Assembly (NCBI GenBank): GCA_040220455.1
Contig: JAVJUS010000142.1
Location: forward strand, 87,594-151,593
Source: JAVJUS01 sp040220455
GTDB lineage: Bacteria > Pseudomonadota > Alphaproteobacteria > DSM-16000 > Inquilinaceae
Direction of reading: 5' to 3'
DNA length: 64,000 nt
Each line of letters opens with the position of its first letter. Position 1 is the first letter of the stretch. Of this stretch, positions 51,831 through 59,973 are shown one piece after another. The translations under genes were made by a program, and so were the position numbers. The notes below the pieces were generated by a model. It did not search any database and was not told the DNA's origin. It saw only the letters and a program-made list of their open reading frames with translations.

Positions 51831-52717
51831 GCCGCGTCCGCCAGCGCTTCGGGCCGGCGGGAATAGAGCAGCAGGTGCGCCTCCCGGCCGCCGCCGAGGA
51901 TGCGGACCGGCATCGGCGTGCGCTTGGCGGCGCCTGCCAGGTGCAGGACCTTGATCTCGCCATGGGCGGCGCCGGTATCGACGTAGCGCCGGCGGTCCGG
52001 ATCCCAGGCCAGCGGGCCCTTGTCGCAGATCCAGTTGTAGTGCGCCGGCAGGAAGGCCGTCTTCGCCGCGGTCCGGTAGACGGTGTAGTTCAGCGCCATC
52101 TGGTTGGTCGCCTCGACCCGGCCGGAGCGGTTCATCGCCGTCTGCAGGATGTCGCGCCACAGCGCCCAGTGCGGCGCGTCGGCGGCGAAGGCGAAGACAC
52201 CGGCGTTGATGTGCGCCCGGGCGAACAGCCGCGCGCCCTCGGCCGCCCCGAAGCACTTGACCAGGTTCTTGAGCGTGTAGCCCTTGAGCCTGGCTGCGAA
52301 GCGATAGGTCGGGTGGCGCTCCTCGCCGACCGCGCCGCCGAGCCGGGACGCGCCCTCGACATAGGCATCGACCGCGTCGGCGGTCTGCACCCAGGTGTCG
52401 CAGTCCATCCAGACATAGACGTCGTAGCCCGGGAAGTACTCCGGCATGAACAGGCGGGAGAGCACGACATAAGGCCCGCCGCAACGATACTTGGCCGGCA
52501 CCTCGAGCTCGACGCCCGGCGCCACCACGGGCAGGCCCTCGGCCTCGTAGCGCGCCCGGGTCTCCGGCGCGAGGCCCAGGTCGAAGACGCCGATATCGAC
52601 GCGCCCGGCGATCCCGGTGTCGCGCAGCGAGGCGATCAGGTCGTCGAGCAGGTGGGCGTAGCGCTCATCGGCTCCGGAGACGACGAGCACGCGGGGGGCG
52701 GAGGGAGTGTCGCTCAT
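51827..52717 (-). CDS. Glycosyltransferase with GT-A fold (GT8-like DxD)
   Basis: This 296-residue protein begins with a short nucleotide-binding strand (RVLVVSGADERYAHLLDDLI) and has the metal-binding DxD in VYVWMDCDTWVQTADAVDAY (about 113-132). Further family-like features are AHINAGVFAFAADAPHW and EATNQMALNYTVY in the acceptor region and KVLHLAGAAKRTP with a C-terminal His metal ligand. This suits GT8-like retaining glycosyltransferases. It is preceded and followed by ATGA overlaps with the flippase and the beta-helix genes. The sugar transferred is unknown. Confidence 0.78.
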   Translation of the reverse strand: MSDTPSAPRVLVVSGADERYAHLLDDLIASLRDTGIAGRVDIGVFDLGLAPETRARYEAEGLPVVAPGVELEVPAKYRCGGPYVVLSRLFMPEYFPGYDVYVWMDCDTWVQTADAVDAYVEGASRLGGAVGEERHPTYRFAARLKGYTLKNLVKCFGAAEGARLFARAHINAGVFAFAADAPHWALWRDILQTAMNRSGRVEATNQMALNYTVYRTAAKTAFLPAHYNWICDKGPLAWDPDRRRYVDTGAAHGEIKVLHLAGAAKRTPMPVRILGGGREAHLLLYSRRPEALADAA

Positions 52718-54180
52718 CGGCCAGGCATCCCGGTTCCGGCGGCGGGGGTTCGGGCACGGGGTCTGACCGTGCCCACGAAGCGGCGGGCGAGGCGGTTGTC
52801 GAGCAGGCCGACCGCGGCGGCGTAGACCGCCAGGATCGCCGTGCCGTGCAGGGCCATCGCGATGGGCCCCGGCGTCGCCATGTCCGCCGAGGCCCAGCGA
52901 TAGGCCAGGTAGATCGCGACGCTGGCGGCGATCGGCGCCCAGGCCCGGCGCATCAGGTCGCCGCCGTCGAGCGACACCGCCTTGCGAACGACGACCAGCG
53001 CGCCTGCCAGGAGGAGGACGCGCAGCGCGGCGACGGTCCAGATCGCCGCGACCAGGTCGCCGCCGGCGAGGAGGAAGGCGCCGACCGTGCCCAGGTCGAC
53101 GACCAGGGTCGAGAACCAGATCGCCGCCTCGGTGCGGGGCCGGCCTTGCGCTTTGGGCGCGATGCCGACCAGGCCCAGCAGGATCTCCGTGAACGCGATG
53201 ACGCACAGCGGCGGCAGGAAGGCCGCGGCCGGCAGCCATACGTCGTCGAACAGGAAGGCGATCGCCGGGCTCGCGAGCACGGCGAGGCAGAGCAGGATCG
53301 GCGCGGCGATCAGGGCGGCGGATTCGAAGATCGTCGCGAGGCGCCCGTGAAAGGCGGCGGGATCGCCCTGGATGCGGCCCAGATAGGGCAGCGAGACCTG
53401 GCCGATCGTCAGCCCGACGACGCGCTCGGTCGTGCGCGCGATGCGCTGGGCGACGGTGAAGGTGCCCAGCAGCGTGACGCCGTAGGCCGAGCCGATGAGC
53501 AGGCGCAGCAGATGGATGCGGCCGATCCGGATCAGGCGGCTGGTCGAGACCGTGCCGCCGAAGCGCAGCAGTTCCACGGCCATGGCGCGGGAAAAGCGCA
53601 GCCGCGGGACCCACCGGGCGAGCACCCAGTTGAAGACGCACATCACGATGGCCGCCAGCACGATCTGGGCGACCAGCGCCCACACCCCGTAGCCGGCTCG
53701 GGCGAGCGCGACGGCGAGGACGCCGGCGGCGAGCTGGGCGGTGAGCGAGCGGATGGCGATGCCGCGAAACGCCAGGCGCCGGCGCAGCAGCGACTGGTGC
53801 ACGTTGCCCGCCGCCCCGGCCAGGATCGCCAGTCCGGCGACGCGCACCACCTCGGCCCCGGGGCCGTCGGCGATCAGCCGGTCGGCCAGCGGCGCGGCGG
53901 CGAAGATCACCGCGTAGACCGCCAGCGCCACGCCCGCCGTCAGCCAGTAGGCGGTCGAGCAGCGCGTACTGTCGATCCGCGGGCTGCGCTCGATCTCCTG
54001 GGTGAAGGTGTTCTCGAAGACGATCTTGGCGAACTCGTTGATCGCCAGCACGACGGCGAACAGGCCGAAATGCGACGGGTCGAGCAGCGCCACCAGCAAC
54101 AGGAAGATGCCGAGCGAGACGAACTGGCTGACGATGTTCTCGACCGCCTTCCAGAAGAAGGCGGCGCGCCCCTTTGCCAT
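52714..54180 (-). CDS. Wzx-like polysaccharide flippase (MOP superfamily)
   Basis: This 488-residue membrane protein has about 12-14 helices and begins FFWKAVENIVSQFVSLGIFL, then LLDPSHFGLFAVVLAINEFA, the typical opening of the polysaccharide transport (PST/Wzx) branch of the MOP superfamily. The TFTQEIERSPRID loop and the mid-protein RFGGTVSTSRLIRIGRIHLL segment at the start of the second half also fit. It would flip undecaprenyl-linked repeat units to the periplasm for the Wzy-like polymerase. ATG 54180 is preferred to a longer arginine-rich extension. Gene order flippase - glycosyltransferases is normal. Confidence 0.88.
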   Translation of the reverse strand: MAKGRAAFFWKAVENIVSQFVSLGIFLLLVALLDPSHFGLFAVVLAINEFAKIVFENTFTQEIERSPRIDSTRCSTAYWLTAGVALAVYAVIFAAAPLADRLIADGPGAEVVRVAGLAILAGAAGNVHQSLLRRRLAFRGIAIRSLTAQLAAGVLAVALARAGYGVWALVAQIVLAAIVMCVFNWVLARWVPRLRFSRAMAVELLRFGGTVSTSRLIRIGRIHLLRLLIGSAYGVTLLGTFTVAQRIARTTERVVGLTIGQVSLPYLGRIQGDPAAFHGRLATIFESAALIAAPILLCLAVLASPAIAFLFDDVWLPAAAFLPPLCVIAFTEILLGLVGIAPKAQGRPRTEAAIWFSTLVVDLGTVGAFLLAGGDLVAAIWTVAALRVLLLAGALVVVRKAVSLDGGDLMRRAWAPIAASVAIYLAYRWASADMATPGPIAMALHGTAILAVYAAAVGLLDNRLARRFVGTVRPRARTPAAGTGMPGR

Positions 54181-54312
54181 GCTCCGATGGCTCCCGTTCG
54201 GCCCCGAGCGGCCCCCGATCCGACGCAGGCCCCGGATCGGAGCACGATCGCTCCTACGTCGCTTCCAGGCCGCAACGGCGCGCCGCACCGCCGCCACGGC
54301 CCCGCGGCCGCC

Positions 54313-55320
54313 TCAGCGCGCCGCCTCGCGCGCCGGCACGCGCGCCCCGGCCGTCCGGCCGCGACGGTACTCCTCGAACGCCGCGATCAGCATGTCGCTG
54401 TCGCGGTATTGCGGCCGCCAGCCGAGCTCCCGCTCCGCCTTCGAGACGTCGAGGATGCAGGTCTCGTCGGCGATCAGGTACTGCTCGGGATCCATCAGCG
54501 GCATGCCCAGCCGGTCGAGAGCCCCGAGGGTCGCCTTGACCGCCCCGGCCGGCGTGCGCAGGAGGATCGACCGGCTCTCCGCGCGCTTGATCAGATCGCC
54601 CAGCAGCCGCTCGACCGGCGGCGGCTCGAGCGAGCCCAGGTTCCACTCCCCGTTCGGGCAGCCGTGCCCGGCGGCGGCCTTCGCGGCCGTCACGCAGTCG
54701 TAAACGGAGATGAACTGGTAAGGGTTGCGCCCGTTGCCGATGACCGGCACCGGCAGGTTCAGGTCGATCAGGCGGAACAGCTTGGACAGAATGCCGAGCC
54801 GGCCCGGCCCGATGATCAGGCGCGGCCGGAAGATCGAGACCGACATGCCGCGCGACCGGGCCTCGCGGCACAGCGCCTCCGAGGCCGCCTTGGCCGCGCC
54901 GTAGGGGCCGAGCGGGGTGACCGGGTGGTCTTCCGTCTTCGGGGTCGTCCGGGTATGGCCGTAGACCATGTCGGTCGTGAAGTAGACCAGCTTGCCGGCG
55001 CCCGCGCGCTCCATCCGCTCGATGACGTTGCGGTGGCCGTCGTGGTTGACGCTCCAGAAGTAATCCTGGCGCTGGCCGCGCGGCAGGATCGGCACCAGCA
55101 GCCGAGCCGCCAGGTTGTAGACGACGTCGTCGGGCCCCACGGGCACGCTGTCGAGGCTCGCCGGGTCGGTCACGTCGGCGCGCACGAAGGCGACGCCGGC
55201 CGGGATGTCGGGCGCGGTCTGTTGCAGGTCGGCGACCAGCACCGACTCGCCCTCGGCGACCAGCGCCCGGGTCAGGTGGCGGCCGACGAAGCCGTCGCCG
55301 CCGATCAGGACATGGCGCAT
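54313..55320 (-). CDS. NAD-dependent sugar epimerase/dehydratase
   Basis: This 335-residue extended SDR has the nucleotide loop VLIGGDGFVGRHLTRALVAE at the N-terminus, ADVTDPASLDSV, VYNLAARLL, the catalytic tyrosine and lysine in PLGPYGAAKAASEALCREAR, and IFRPRLIIGPGRLGI further on. The C-terminal half binds the substrate sugar (GNGRNPYQFISVYDCVTAA). It probably makes or modifies a nucleotide sugar for the exopolysaccharide. ATG 55320 has GGGAGGG nine bases upstream; the in-frame codon 11 residues earlier lacks this. The exact reaction cannot be read from the sequence. Confidence 0.87.
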   Translation of the reverse strand: MRHVLIGGDGFVGRHLTRALVAEGESVLVADLQQTAPDIPAGVAFVRADVTDPASLDSVPVGPDDVVYNLAARLLVPILPRGQRQDYFWSVNHDGHRNVIERMERAGAGKLVYFTTDMVYGHTRTTPKTEDHPVTPLGPYGAAKAASEALCREARSRGMSVSIFRPRLIIGPGRLGILSKLFRLIDLNLPVPVIGNGRNPYQFISVYDCVTAAKAAAGHGCPNGEWNLGSLEPPPVERLLGDLIKRAESRSILLRTPAGAVKATLGALDRLGMPLMDPEQYLIADETCILDVSKAERELGWRPQYRDSDMLIAAFEEYRRGRTAGARVPAREAAR

Positions 55321-55367
55321 GGGTACGATCCCTCCCGGCGCGCGGGCCGACACCGGCCCCGCTCGCC

Positions 55368-55742
55368 CTAGCTCCGGGCGATGAAGAAGGTGCCCGCGCA
55401 GATCAGGGCGATGCCCAGGACGCGCGACAGGCTCATGCTCTCACCGAAGATGAAGAAGCCCCAGACCGCGACGACCACGTAGGCGAGGCTGAGGAACGGG
55501 TAGGCGAAGGTCAGCTCGACCCGCGACAGAACCAGCATGTGCGAACTCATGCTGATGGCGAAGGTGAACAGGCCCAGGATGATCAGCGGATTGACCGCGA
55601 CCCGCCCGGCCGTCGTGGCGATCGTGCGCGCGCCGAACTCGAACTGGCCGATCGAGGTCATGCCGTATTTCAGCATGATCTGGGCGGCCGCGTTGGTCAG
55701 CACGGTGAACAGGATGAGCGGGAGATATTTCTGCAACACCAT
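55368..55742 (-). CDS. Small four-helix transporter (EamA/SMR, ArnE/F-like size)
   Basis: This 124-residue protein has four membrane helices and the SMR/EamA pattern (LFTVLTNAAAQIMLKYGM in helix 1; ELTFAYPFLSLAYVVVAVWG with the conserved Ala-Tyr-Pro; GESMSLSRVLGIALICAGTF at the end). Proteins of this size in glycan loci, such as ArnE/ArnF, flip undecaprenyl-phosphate-linked sugars. It lies 47 bases upstream of the epimerase gene on the same strand. A drug-efflux role is possible but unlikely here. Confidence 0.82.
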   Translation of the reverse strand: MVLQKYLPLILFTVLTNAAAQIMLKYGMTSIGQFEFGARTIATTAGRVAVNPLIILGLFTFAISMSSHMLVLSRVELTFAYPFLSLAYVVVAVWGFFIFGESMSLSRVLGIALICAGTFFIARS

Positions 55743-55888
55743 GGTGGGTCGATCCTCGTTGCCCGGGCCCCATACCCGGGCCGGCGCGCGGTCGCGATCC
55801 GCGCGGCCTGCCGCTGGAAACCCGGTGATCCTACCGCCCGGGCGGCATGGCCGGAAAAGTTCATTCGGGGCATGGGCTTGCCCGCTTG

Positions 55889-57187
55889 TTAGCGTCCCGG
55901 CCCCGCGGCGACCGCGTTGGTGAGCATGCCGCCGCCCGCGCTCCCCGGGAGCGCGCCCTTCCGCGCCGCCGTGGCGAGCCGATCCGCCGACGGCAGGCCC
56001 CCCGACAGCAGTTCGTCGAGCGCCGCCCGCACCGCCGCGGTCTCGATCGCCGCCATGGCGTCCGGCGGATCGGCGGGCACGTCGAAGCCGAGGCTCAGAT
56101 ATCCCGCCCGGGGATCTGGCGAGACGACCGTCGCCACCCGCGGGCCGACCGGCCCCCAGCGCGCCGGCGAGGTCGGGCCATGCAGCCCCAGGGTCGGCGC
56201 GCCGGCGGCCGCGGCCAGATGCATCACACCGGTATCCACGCTGACCAACGCCCGCGCCGAGGCGAGCAGGGCCGCCGTCTCGGTCAGGTCCAGCGTGCCG
56301 GCGATCGCCGTAGCGGCCGCGTCGGACAGGCCGAAGCGGTCGACCAGCGCCCGGCTTTCCGATGCATCGGCCGGCGCGCCGGTGACGACGAGGCGATGGC
56401 CGTCGGCGGCCAGCGCCCGGGCCAGCGCGATCCAGCGGTCGTCGGGCCAGCGCTTGAGCGCCGCCGCGCTGCCGCCGGGCCAGGGATGAAGCACCGTGAC
56501 GCCCTCGAGCCCGCGCGCGGCCACCGAGGCGCGCGCCGCGTCGGGCACGGCGAGCGACGGCCCGGCTTCCGGCGCGATGGCGAAAGGCGCGAGCAAAGCG
56601 CGCTGATTGTCGATCTCGTGCCGGTCATCGCGATGGGCAACCGGGGCGTCGAAGGCGAAGTGGCGGCGCTGGTCCGGCCGGGCGAAGCCGACGGTGAAGT
56701 CGGCGCGCGACAGGGCCGCATAGAGCGCGTTCAGCCGGGGCCAGGGCCCGAAATCGATCAGCGCGTCGAGGCCGAGCGATCGGATGAAGGCGACCGAGCG
56801 CGCCACCCGCTTGACGTCGAGGCGATGGACCCGGTCGATCCCGGCGATCAGGGGGGCGGCCGGGGCGTTGCTCGCCCCGGCGAGCAGGTGAATTTCCGCC
56901 TCCGGCAACGCGCGGCGCAGGTCGGCGACGACGGCGCTCATCAGGACCGTGTCGCCGATCGCCGCGGTCTGAAGCAGCGCCAGGCGGCGGACCCGCTCCG
57001 GCGCCGGCCGTGCGGTGCGCAGGGCGCCCAGCGCATAGACCGCCGGCACGCCTACATAGTAGTCGGCCAGCCGCTCGATCGGCCGGCTGCGGCCGGGGCG
57101 GCCGCCGGCAGCGCGGGCGGGACCGGGGGACACGGGAGGCGGATCCGACGGGGCGGCGGGCACGGGGCGGCGCGACCGGGTGGTCAC
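55889..57187 (-). CDS. Glycosyltransferase family 9 (heptosyltransferase-like) protein
   Basis: This 432-residue protein has an N-terminal Pro/Arg-rich extension of about 40 residues, then LALLQTAAIGDTVLMSAVVA and DLRRALPEAEIHLLAG, the GT9 opening, and the nucleotide-binding C-terminal motif VLHPWPGGSAAALKRWPDDR with SVDTGVMHLAAAAGAPTLGL and GPTSPARWGP. GT9 members add ADP-heptose or related sugars to lipopolysaccharide core; in an exopolysaccharide locus other roles occur. The start is GTG 57187, overlapping the sugar transferase stop as GTGA. A 146-base gap without evident features separates it from the SMR-type gene. Confidence 0.86.
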   Translation of the reverse strand: MTTRSRRPVPAAPSDPPPVSPGPARAAGGRPGRSRPIERLADYYVGVPAVYALGALRTARPAPERVRRLALLQTAAIGDTVLMSAVVADLRRALPEAEIHLLAGASNAPAAPLIAGIDRVHRLDVKRVARSVAFIRSLGLDALIDFGPWPRLNALYAALSRADFTVGFARPDQRRHFAFDAPVAHRDDRHEIDNQRALLAPFAIAPEAGPSLAVPDAARASVAARGLEGVTVLHPWPGGSAAALKRWPDDRWIALARALAADGHRLVVTGAPADASESRALVDRFGLSDAAATAIAGTLDLTETAALLASARALVSVDTGVMHLAAAAGAPTLGLHGPTSPARWGPVGPRVATVVSPDPRAGYLSLGFDVPADPPDAMAAIETAAVRAALDELLSGGLPSADRLATAARKGALPGSAGGGMLTNAVAAGPGR

Positions 57188-57885
57188 ACCGCGCCGCGCC
57201 CCGACGCGACGACGCGCACGGTCCGCAGCAGGATCCTGAGATCCAGGCCGAGCGACCAGTGCAGCACGTACCACGCGTCGAGCCGCACGCGGGTCGGGTA
57301 GGACAGCCTGTTGCGGCCGGAGACCTGCCACAGACCCGTCAGGCCGGGGCGGACCGACAGGTAGTAGCGCGACCGGTCGCGATAGAAGCGCTCGAGCTCG
57401 TCGGCCATCACCGGGCGCGGGCCGACCAGGCTCATGTCGCCGCGCAGCACGTTGAGAAGCTGGGGCAGCTCGTCGAGGCTGGTGCGCCGGAGGAACGCGC
57501 CCAGCGCCGTGATGCGCGGATCGGGATCGAGCTTGCGCTCGCGCTCCCACTGGTCGCGGTATTCGGGATGGGCGTGAAGGAGGCGGTTCAGCACGGCCTG
57601 GGAGTCCGGGACCATCGTGCGGAACTTCCAGCAGGTGAACGCGCGATTGTCCCGGCCGACCCGGCGATGACCGAAGAAGGCGGGGCCGCCATCGGCCCGG
57701 ACGAGGATATAGAGGGTGACGAGCAGCGGCAGTGTCGCCAGCAGCGCGCCGCCGGCGAGGAGAATGTCGATCGCCCTCTTCACCCGTTGCGAACGATGGT
57801 CGAACCGGAGAAGGTCGCCATCATCCACAGCCGAATATTCGAAGAAGTCGGGCGAGTCGATTGATTGCTCTTTGACTGCGTTCAT
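57184..57885 (-). CDS. Initiating sugar phosphotransferase (WbaP/ExoY family)
   Basis: This 233-residue enzyme transfers a sugar phosphate from a nucleotide sugar to undecaprenyl phosphate, starting exopolysaccharide synthesis. It has one membrane helix (about 39-63, AIDILLAGGALLATLPLLVT), then GHRRVGRDNRAFTCWKFRTM, LRRTSLDELPQLLNVLRGDM with SLVGPRP, and SVRPGLTGLWQVSGRNRLSY, all conserved in bacterial sugar transferases. It is the short form, lacking the N-terminal multi-helix region of WbaP/CpsE. It is first in the minus-strand operon and likely controlled by the 370-base region upstream. Confidence 0.94.
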   Translation of the reverse strand: MNAVKEQSIDSPDFFEYSAVDDGDLLRFDHRSQRVKRAIDILLAGGALLATLPLLVTLYILVRADGGPAFFGHRRVGRDNRAFTCWKFRTMVPDSQAVLNRLLHAHPEYRDQWERERKLDPDPRITALGAFLRRTSLDELPQLLNVLRGDMSLVGPRPVMADELERFYRDRSRYYLSVRPGLTGLWQVSGRNRLSYPTRVRLDAWYVLHWSLGLDLRILLRTVRVVASGRGAV

Positions 57886-58255
57886 TGGGCGCTCGCCGGC
57901 GGGTCACAGCAGCAAATTAGGTCGAGCCCGGCAGAACTGGCAACGACCTATAAGTGACTCTAATGGCGATTGTGGCGCATGTTAACGCGTTGCCAACGAC
58001 GTAGCCCGTTCGGTGTGAATGCCGATCGACCGGCATGGCCCAAAGCCGTACAGGCCGCAGAAGAACTCAAGCTGGCGGCGGCTTTCGCGCGTGAGTCGGA
58101 AAGCGGGCCTTTATACACCTATGGGGAGCGGGTCGCGCGAAGCCGCCCATGGCGATGCTTACCGCTGATACATTTCCAGCGGCGACAGCGGTGTATTTCC
58201 CGCCCGGTTGTTGCAGCGCAGCAACAGCGCTGAAGCGGGCTCTGTCGGGCCCGCC
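57886..58255. promoter_or_regulatory. Intergenic region upstream of the initiating sugar transferase
   Basis: This 370-base gap separates the sugar transferase start from the 3' end of the next minus-strand gene. It is less GC-rich than the surroundings (for example AAATTAGG, CTATAAGTGACTCTAATGG). A GCGGGC/GCCCGC stem lies at about 58230-58252 without a T-run. It should contain the EPS operon promoter. I see no coding frame or known repeat. Confidence 0.5.
57914..57943 (-). promoter_or_regulatory. Possible sigma-70-type promoter for the EPS operon
   Basis: On the minus strand, TTGCCA (57943-57938) and TAATTT (57919-57914) are separated by 18 bases, 29 bases before the ATG at 57885. The -35 box matches the TTGACA consensus at five of six positions, the -10 box only at three of six. 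Position is right, but GC-rich alphaproteobacterial promoters are hard to call by eye. Confidence 0.3.
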
Positions 58256-59287
58256 TCAGATCCCGGCTTGGTCGAGCACGGGCTCCAGCGCGGGAGCGAT
58301 GAAGCGCGCCTCCCGGCGCAGGAACATCAGCAGCGCGCGCACCGGCAGGCGCTGCACCGCGCGGGGATCGTCGGCGAGGCGGGCGACCAGCCATTCGGCC
58401 TCGGCCTCGTCGACGCCCTCGCGGCGCGCGGCCTCGGCCTCGGCGGCGACCTCCCGCTCGGCCACGCGACGCCGGGCCTCGGCGCCGAAGGGGTCGAGCT
58501 CCTGCCAGGCGCCGCGAAAATCGATATCGCCGCGCGCGACCGCCTTGCCGACGGCGCCGAGCAGGGCGCCGAAGCCGCGCCGCTCGGCCATCCAGGCCTC
58601 GCGCCGGCGCACCGTGTCGGCGTCGGGCAGCGCCGGGGCGCCGCGCGGGAACAGCAGGTGGCAGGCGACCACCTTGGCGAAGAGATCGGGCCAGGTCTCG
58701 GCGTTGTCGGCGTCCCGCGTGGCGTCGTGCAGGTCGACGACCATGTCCGCCTCGCGCCGGGTCACGGTGATCGAGCCGTCGAGCGAGCGGGCATAGACGA
58801 TCCGGCGCACGATCTCGACATCCACCGGGTCGATCACGCCGGGCCGCCGCTCGCGGCCATAGACCGCACCGGCCGGGTCGACGACGCTGGTGCGCACCGC
58901 GTCGATGCAGGCGTCCTTCAGGCGCTCGGGCGCCGACTCCGCCCAGTGGACGACGTTGAGCAGCAGCTCGAACTCCGTCGGCCCGTCGAGCCGGCCGCGA
59001 TGGCCGATATTGTCGAGCAGGAAATCGGCCGCGGATTCGTCGATGTAGCCGCGCGGCTCCCGCCGCCAGACGAAATAGTCCGTCAGCGCGTCGACATAGA
59101 AGGCGTTCCAGGACTCGTGGCGCTCGGCGCAGGCGCGCTCCAGCCGGAAGACGGCCTCGGCCTCCTCCCGGTCGATCACGCCGTCGGCGAAGACGTCTCG
59201 GCGCAGCGCGGCGACATCGGTTTCGTCGATGACGCCGCGGCGGGCCAGCGCGGCGATCGGATCGGCGACGGCGGCGGAAGACGTCAT
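58256..59287 (-). CDS. Hypothetical protein with internal duplication
   Basis: This 343-residue, alpha-helical, charged protein has no motif I recognise. Two segments align: about residues 19-70 (GVIDETDVAALRRDVFADGV, IDREEAEAVFRLERACAE, then WNAFYVDALTDYFV) and about 150-215 (GVIDPVDVEIVRRIVYARSL, ITVTRREADMVVDLHDATRD, then WPDLFAKVVACHLL). A third, weaker echo lies near 295-335 (GVDEAEAEWLVARLADD). The repeat pattern resembles TerB-like helical modules, but that is only a suggestion. It is monocistronic, with no signal peptide or membrane helix. The start ATG 59287 lies 293 bases from the divergent small gene. Confidence 0.75.
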   Translation of the reverse strand: MTSSAAVADPIAALARRGVIDETDVAALRRDVFADGVIDREEAEAVFRLERACAERHESWNAFYVDALTDYFVWRREPRGYIDESAADFLLDNIGHRGRLDGPTEFELLLNVVHWAESAPERLKDACIDAVRTSVVDPAGAVYGRERRPGVIDPVDVEIVRRIVYARSLDGSITVTRREADMVVDLHDATRDADNAETWPDLFAKVVACHLLFPRGAPALPDADTVRRREAWMAERRGFGALLGAVGKAVARGDIDFRGAWQELDPFGAEARRRVAEREVAAEAEAARREGVDEAEAEWLVARLADDPRAVQRLPVRALLMFLRREARFIAPALEPVLDQAGI

Positions 59288-59579
59288 TCGGGCACCCTCC
59301 CGAGCAGCGGGGGCGGCGGCGGGCAGCCGCCCTGGAGTCGGATCGTTTCGTTTCGCACGCGCGACCGGCCGCGCGGGCCGGGCAGCGCGAAACGATGCTG
59401 CGGTAATAAGCTTACCGATTTCCTACTTGCCGGCGATTAACGAAGGCATAGGATCGATATGTAACAATTCTGTCATACCAACCGGACGGGCGCCCCGGCG
59501 CCGCGAGCCGGACGACGACACCGGGAGATCCCGCCGCGGCATCGCCGAGACCGATCCGACACATTCACCGGAGGGCGCC

Positions 59580-59843
59580 ATGTTCGAACTGATGGTCGTG
59601 GCCTGTGTGGGCCCTACGATCTGCGAGCACCGTTTCTCGCCGATCGCCTATGCGAGCGAGGAGCGCTGCGCCCACCAGGCAGCCCTGATCGCCGGCATGA
59701 GCGCGGGACGCTGGCCGCCCGGCCGCGAGGTCACCTACCGCTTCCGCTGCCAGGCGGCGGACGGCGAGGGCGAGGCGGAATGGGTCATGATCGAGCGCGA
59801 CGGCATCCTGGTCCCCGGCCGCGACACCGCGGCGGCGGAGTAG
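59580..59843 (+). CDS. Small protein of unknown function
   Basis: This 87-residue product (MFELMVVACVGPTICEHRFS ... DGILVPGRDTAAAE) has three cysteines at 9, 15 and 30 and a fourth near 60, an Ala/Glu-rich core, and FRCQAADGEGEAEWVMIERD near the end. A good ribosome-binding site (GGAGGGCGCC) precedes ATG 59580, supporting the start. I do not recognise the family. The paired cysteines (C9/C15, C30/C60) might form disulfides or a metal site. The stop codon TAG lies in a GTAGGTTGCCC repeat. Confidence 0.65.
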   Translation: MFELMVVACVGPTICEHRFSPIAYASEERCAHQAALIAGMSAGRWPPGREVTYRFRCQAADGEGEAEWVMIERDGILVPGRDTAAAE

Positions 59844-59936
59844 GTTGCCCGGCTCGTAGGTTGCCCAGCGCCGAAAGGCGCTGCGCAACGCCCCGCCGGT
59901 GCCGTCGCGCACGGCCTCCGGCCGTGCGCGACCTAC
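59840..59936. repeat. GTAGGTTGCCC repeat and GC-rich hairpin between convergent genes
   Basis: GTAGGTTGCCC occurs twice (59840 and 59857), and the segment ends in GCGCGACCTACG, the inverted end. Within it is the stem CGCACGGCC/GGCCGTGCG with loop TCC at 59909-59929, which may stop transcription from both sides. It is related to but distinct from the GTAGGTCGG units. Confidence 0.7.
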
Positions 59937-59973
59937 GCGCCCGGTCCCCGGCGGCGTGGCGCGACACCCGCCC

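Noticed and set aside
52846..55371. Long plus-strand open frame (about 840 codons) opposite the Wzx and epimerase genes.
   Set aside because: Same shadow composition (repeated QRRDQ, GRGRRH types); no recognisable domain.
57970..58233. An 87-codon plus-strand open frame in the gap before the sugar transferase.
   Set aside because: No ribosome-binding site, mixed composition, and it overlaps the expected regulatory region; treated as non-coding.
58225..58260. Stem GCGGGC/GCCCGC as a terminator for the hypothetical gene at 58256-59287.
   Set aside because: There is no T-run on the minus strand and the stem is short, so it does not meet the usual criteria.
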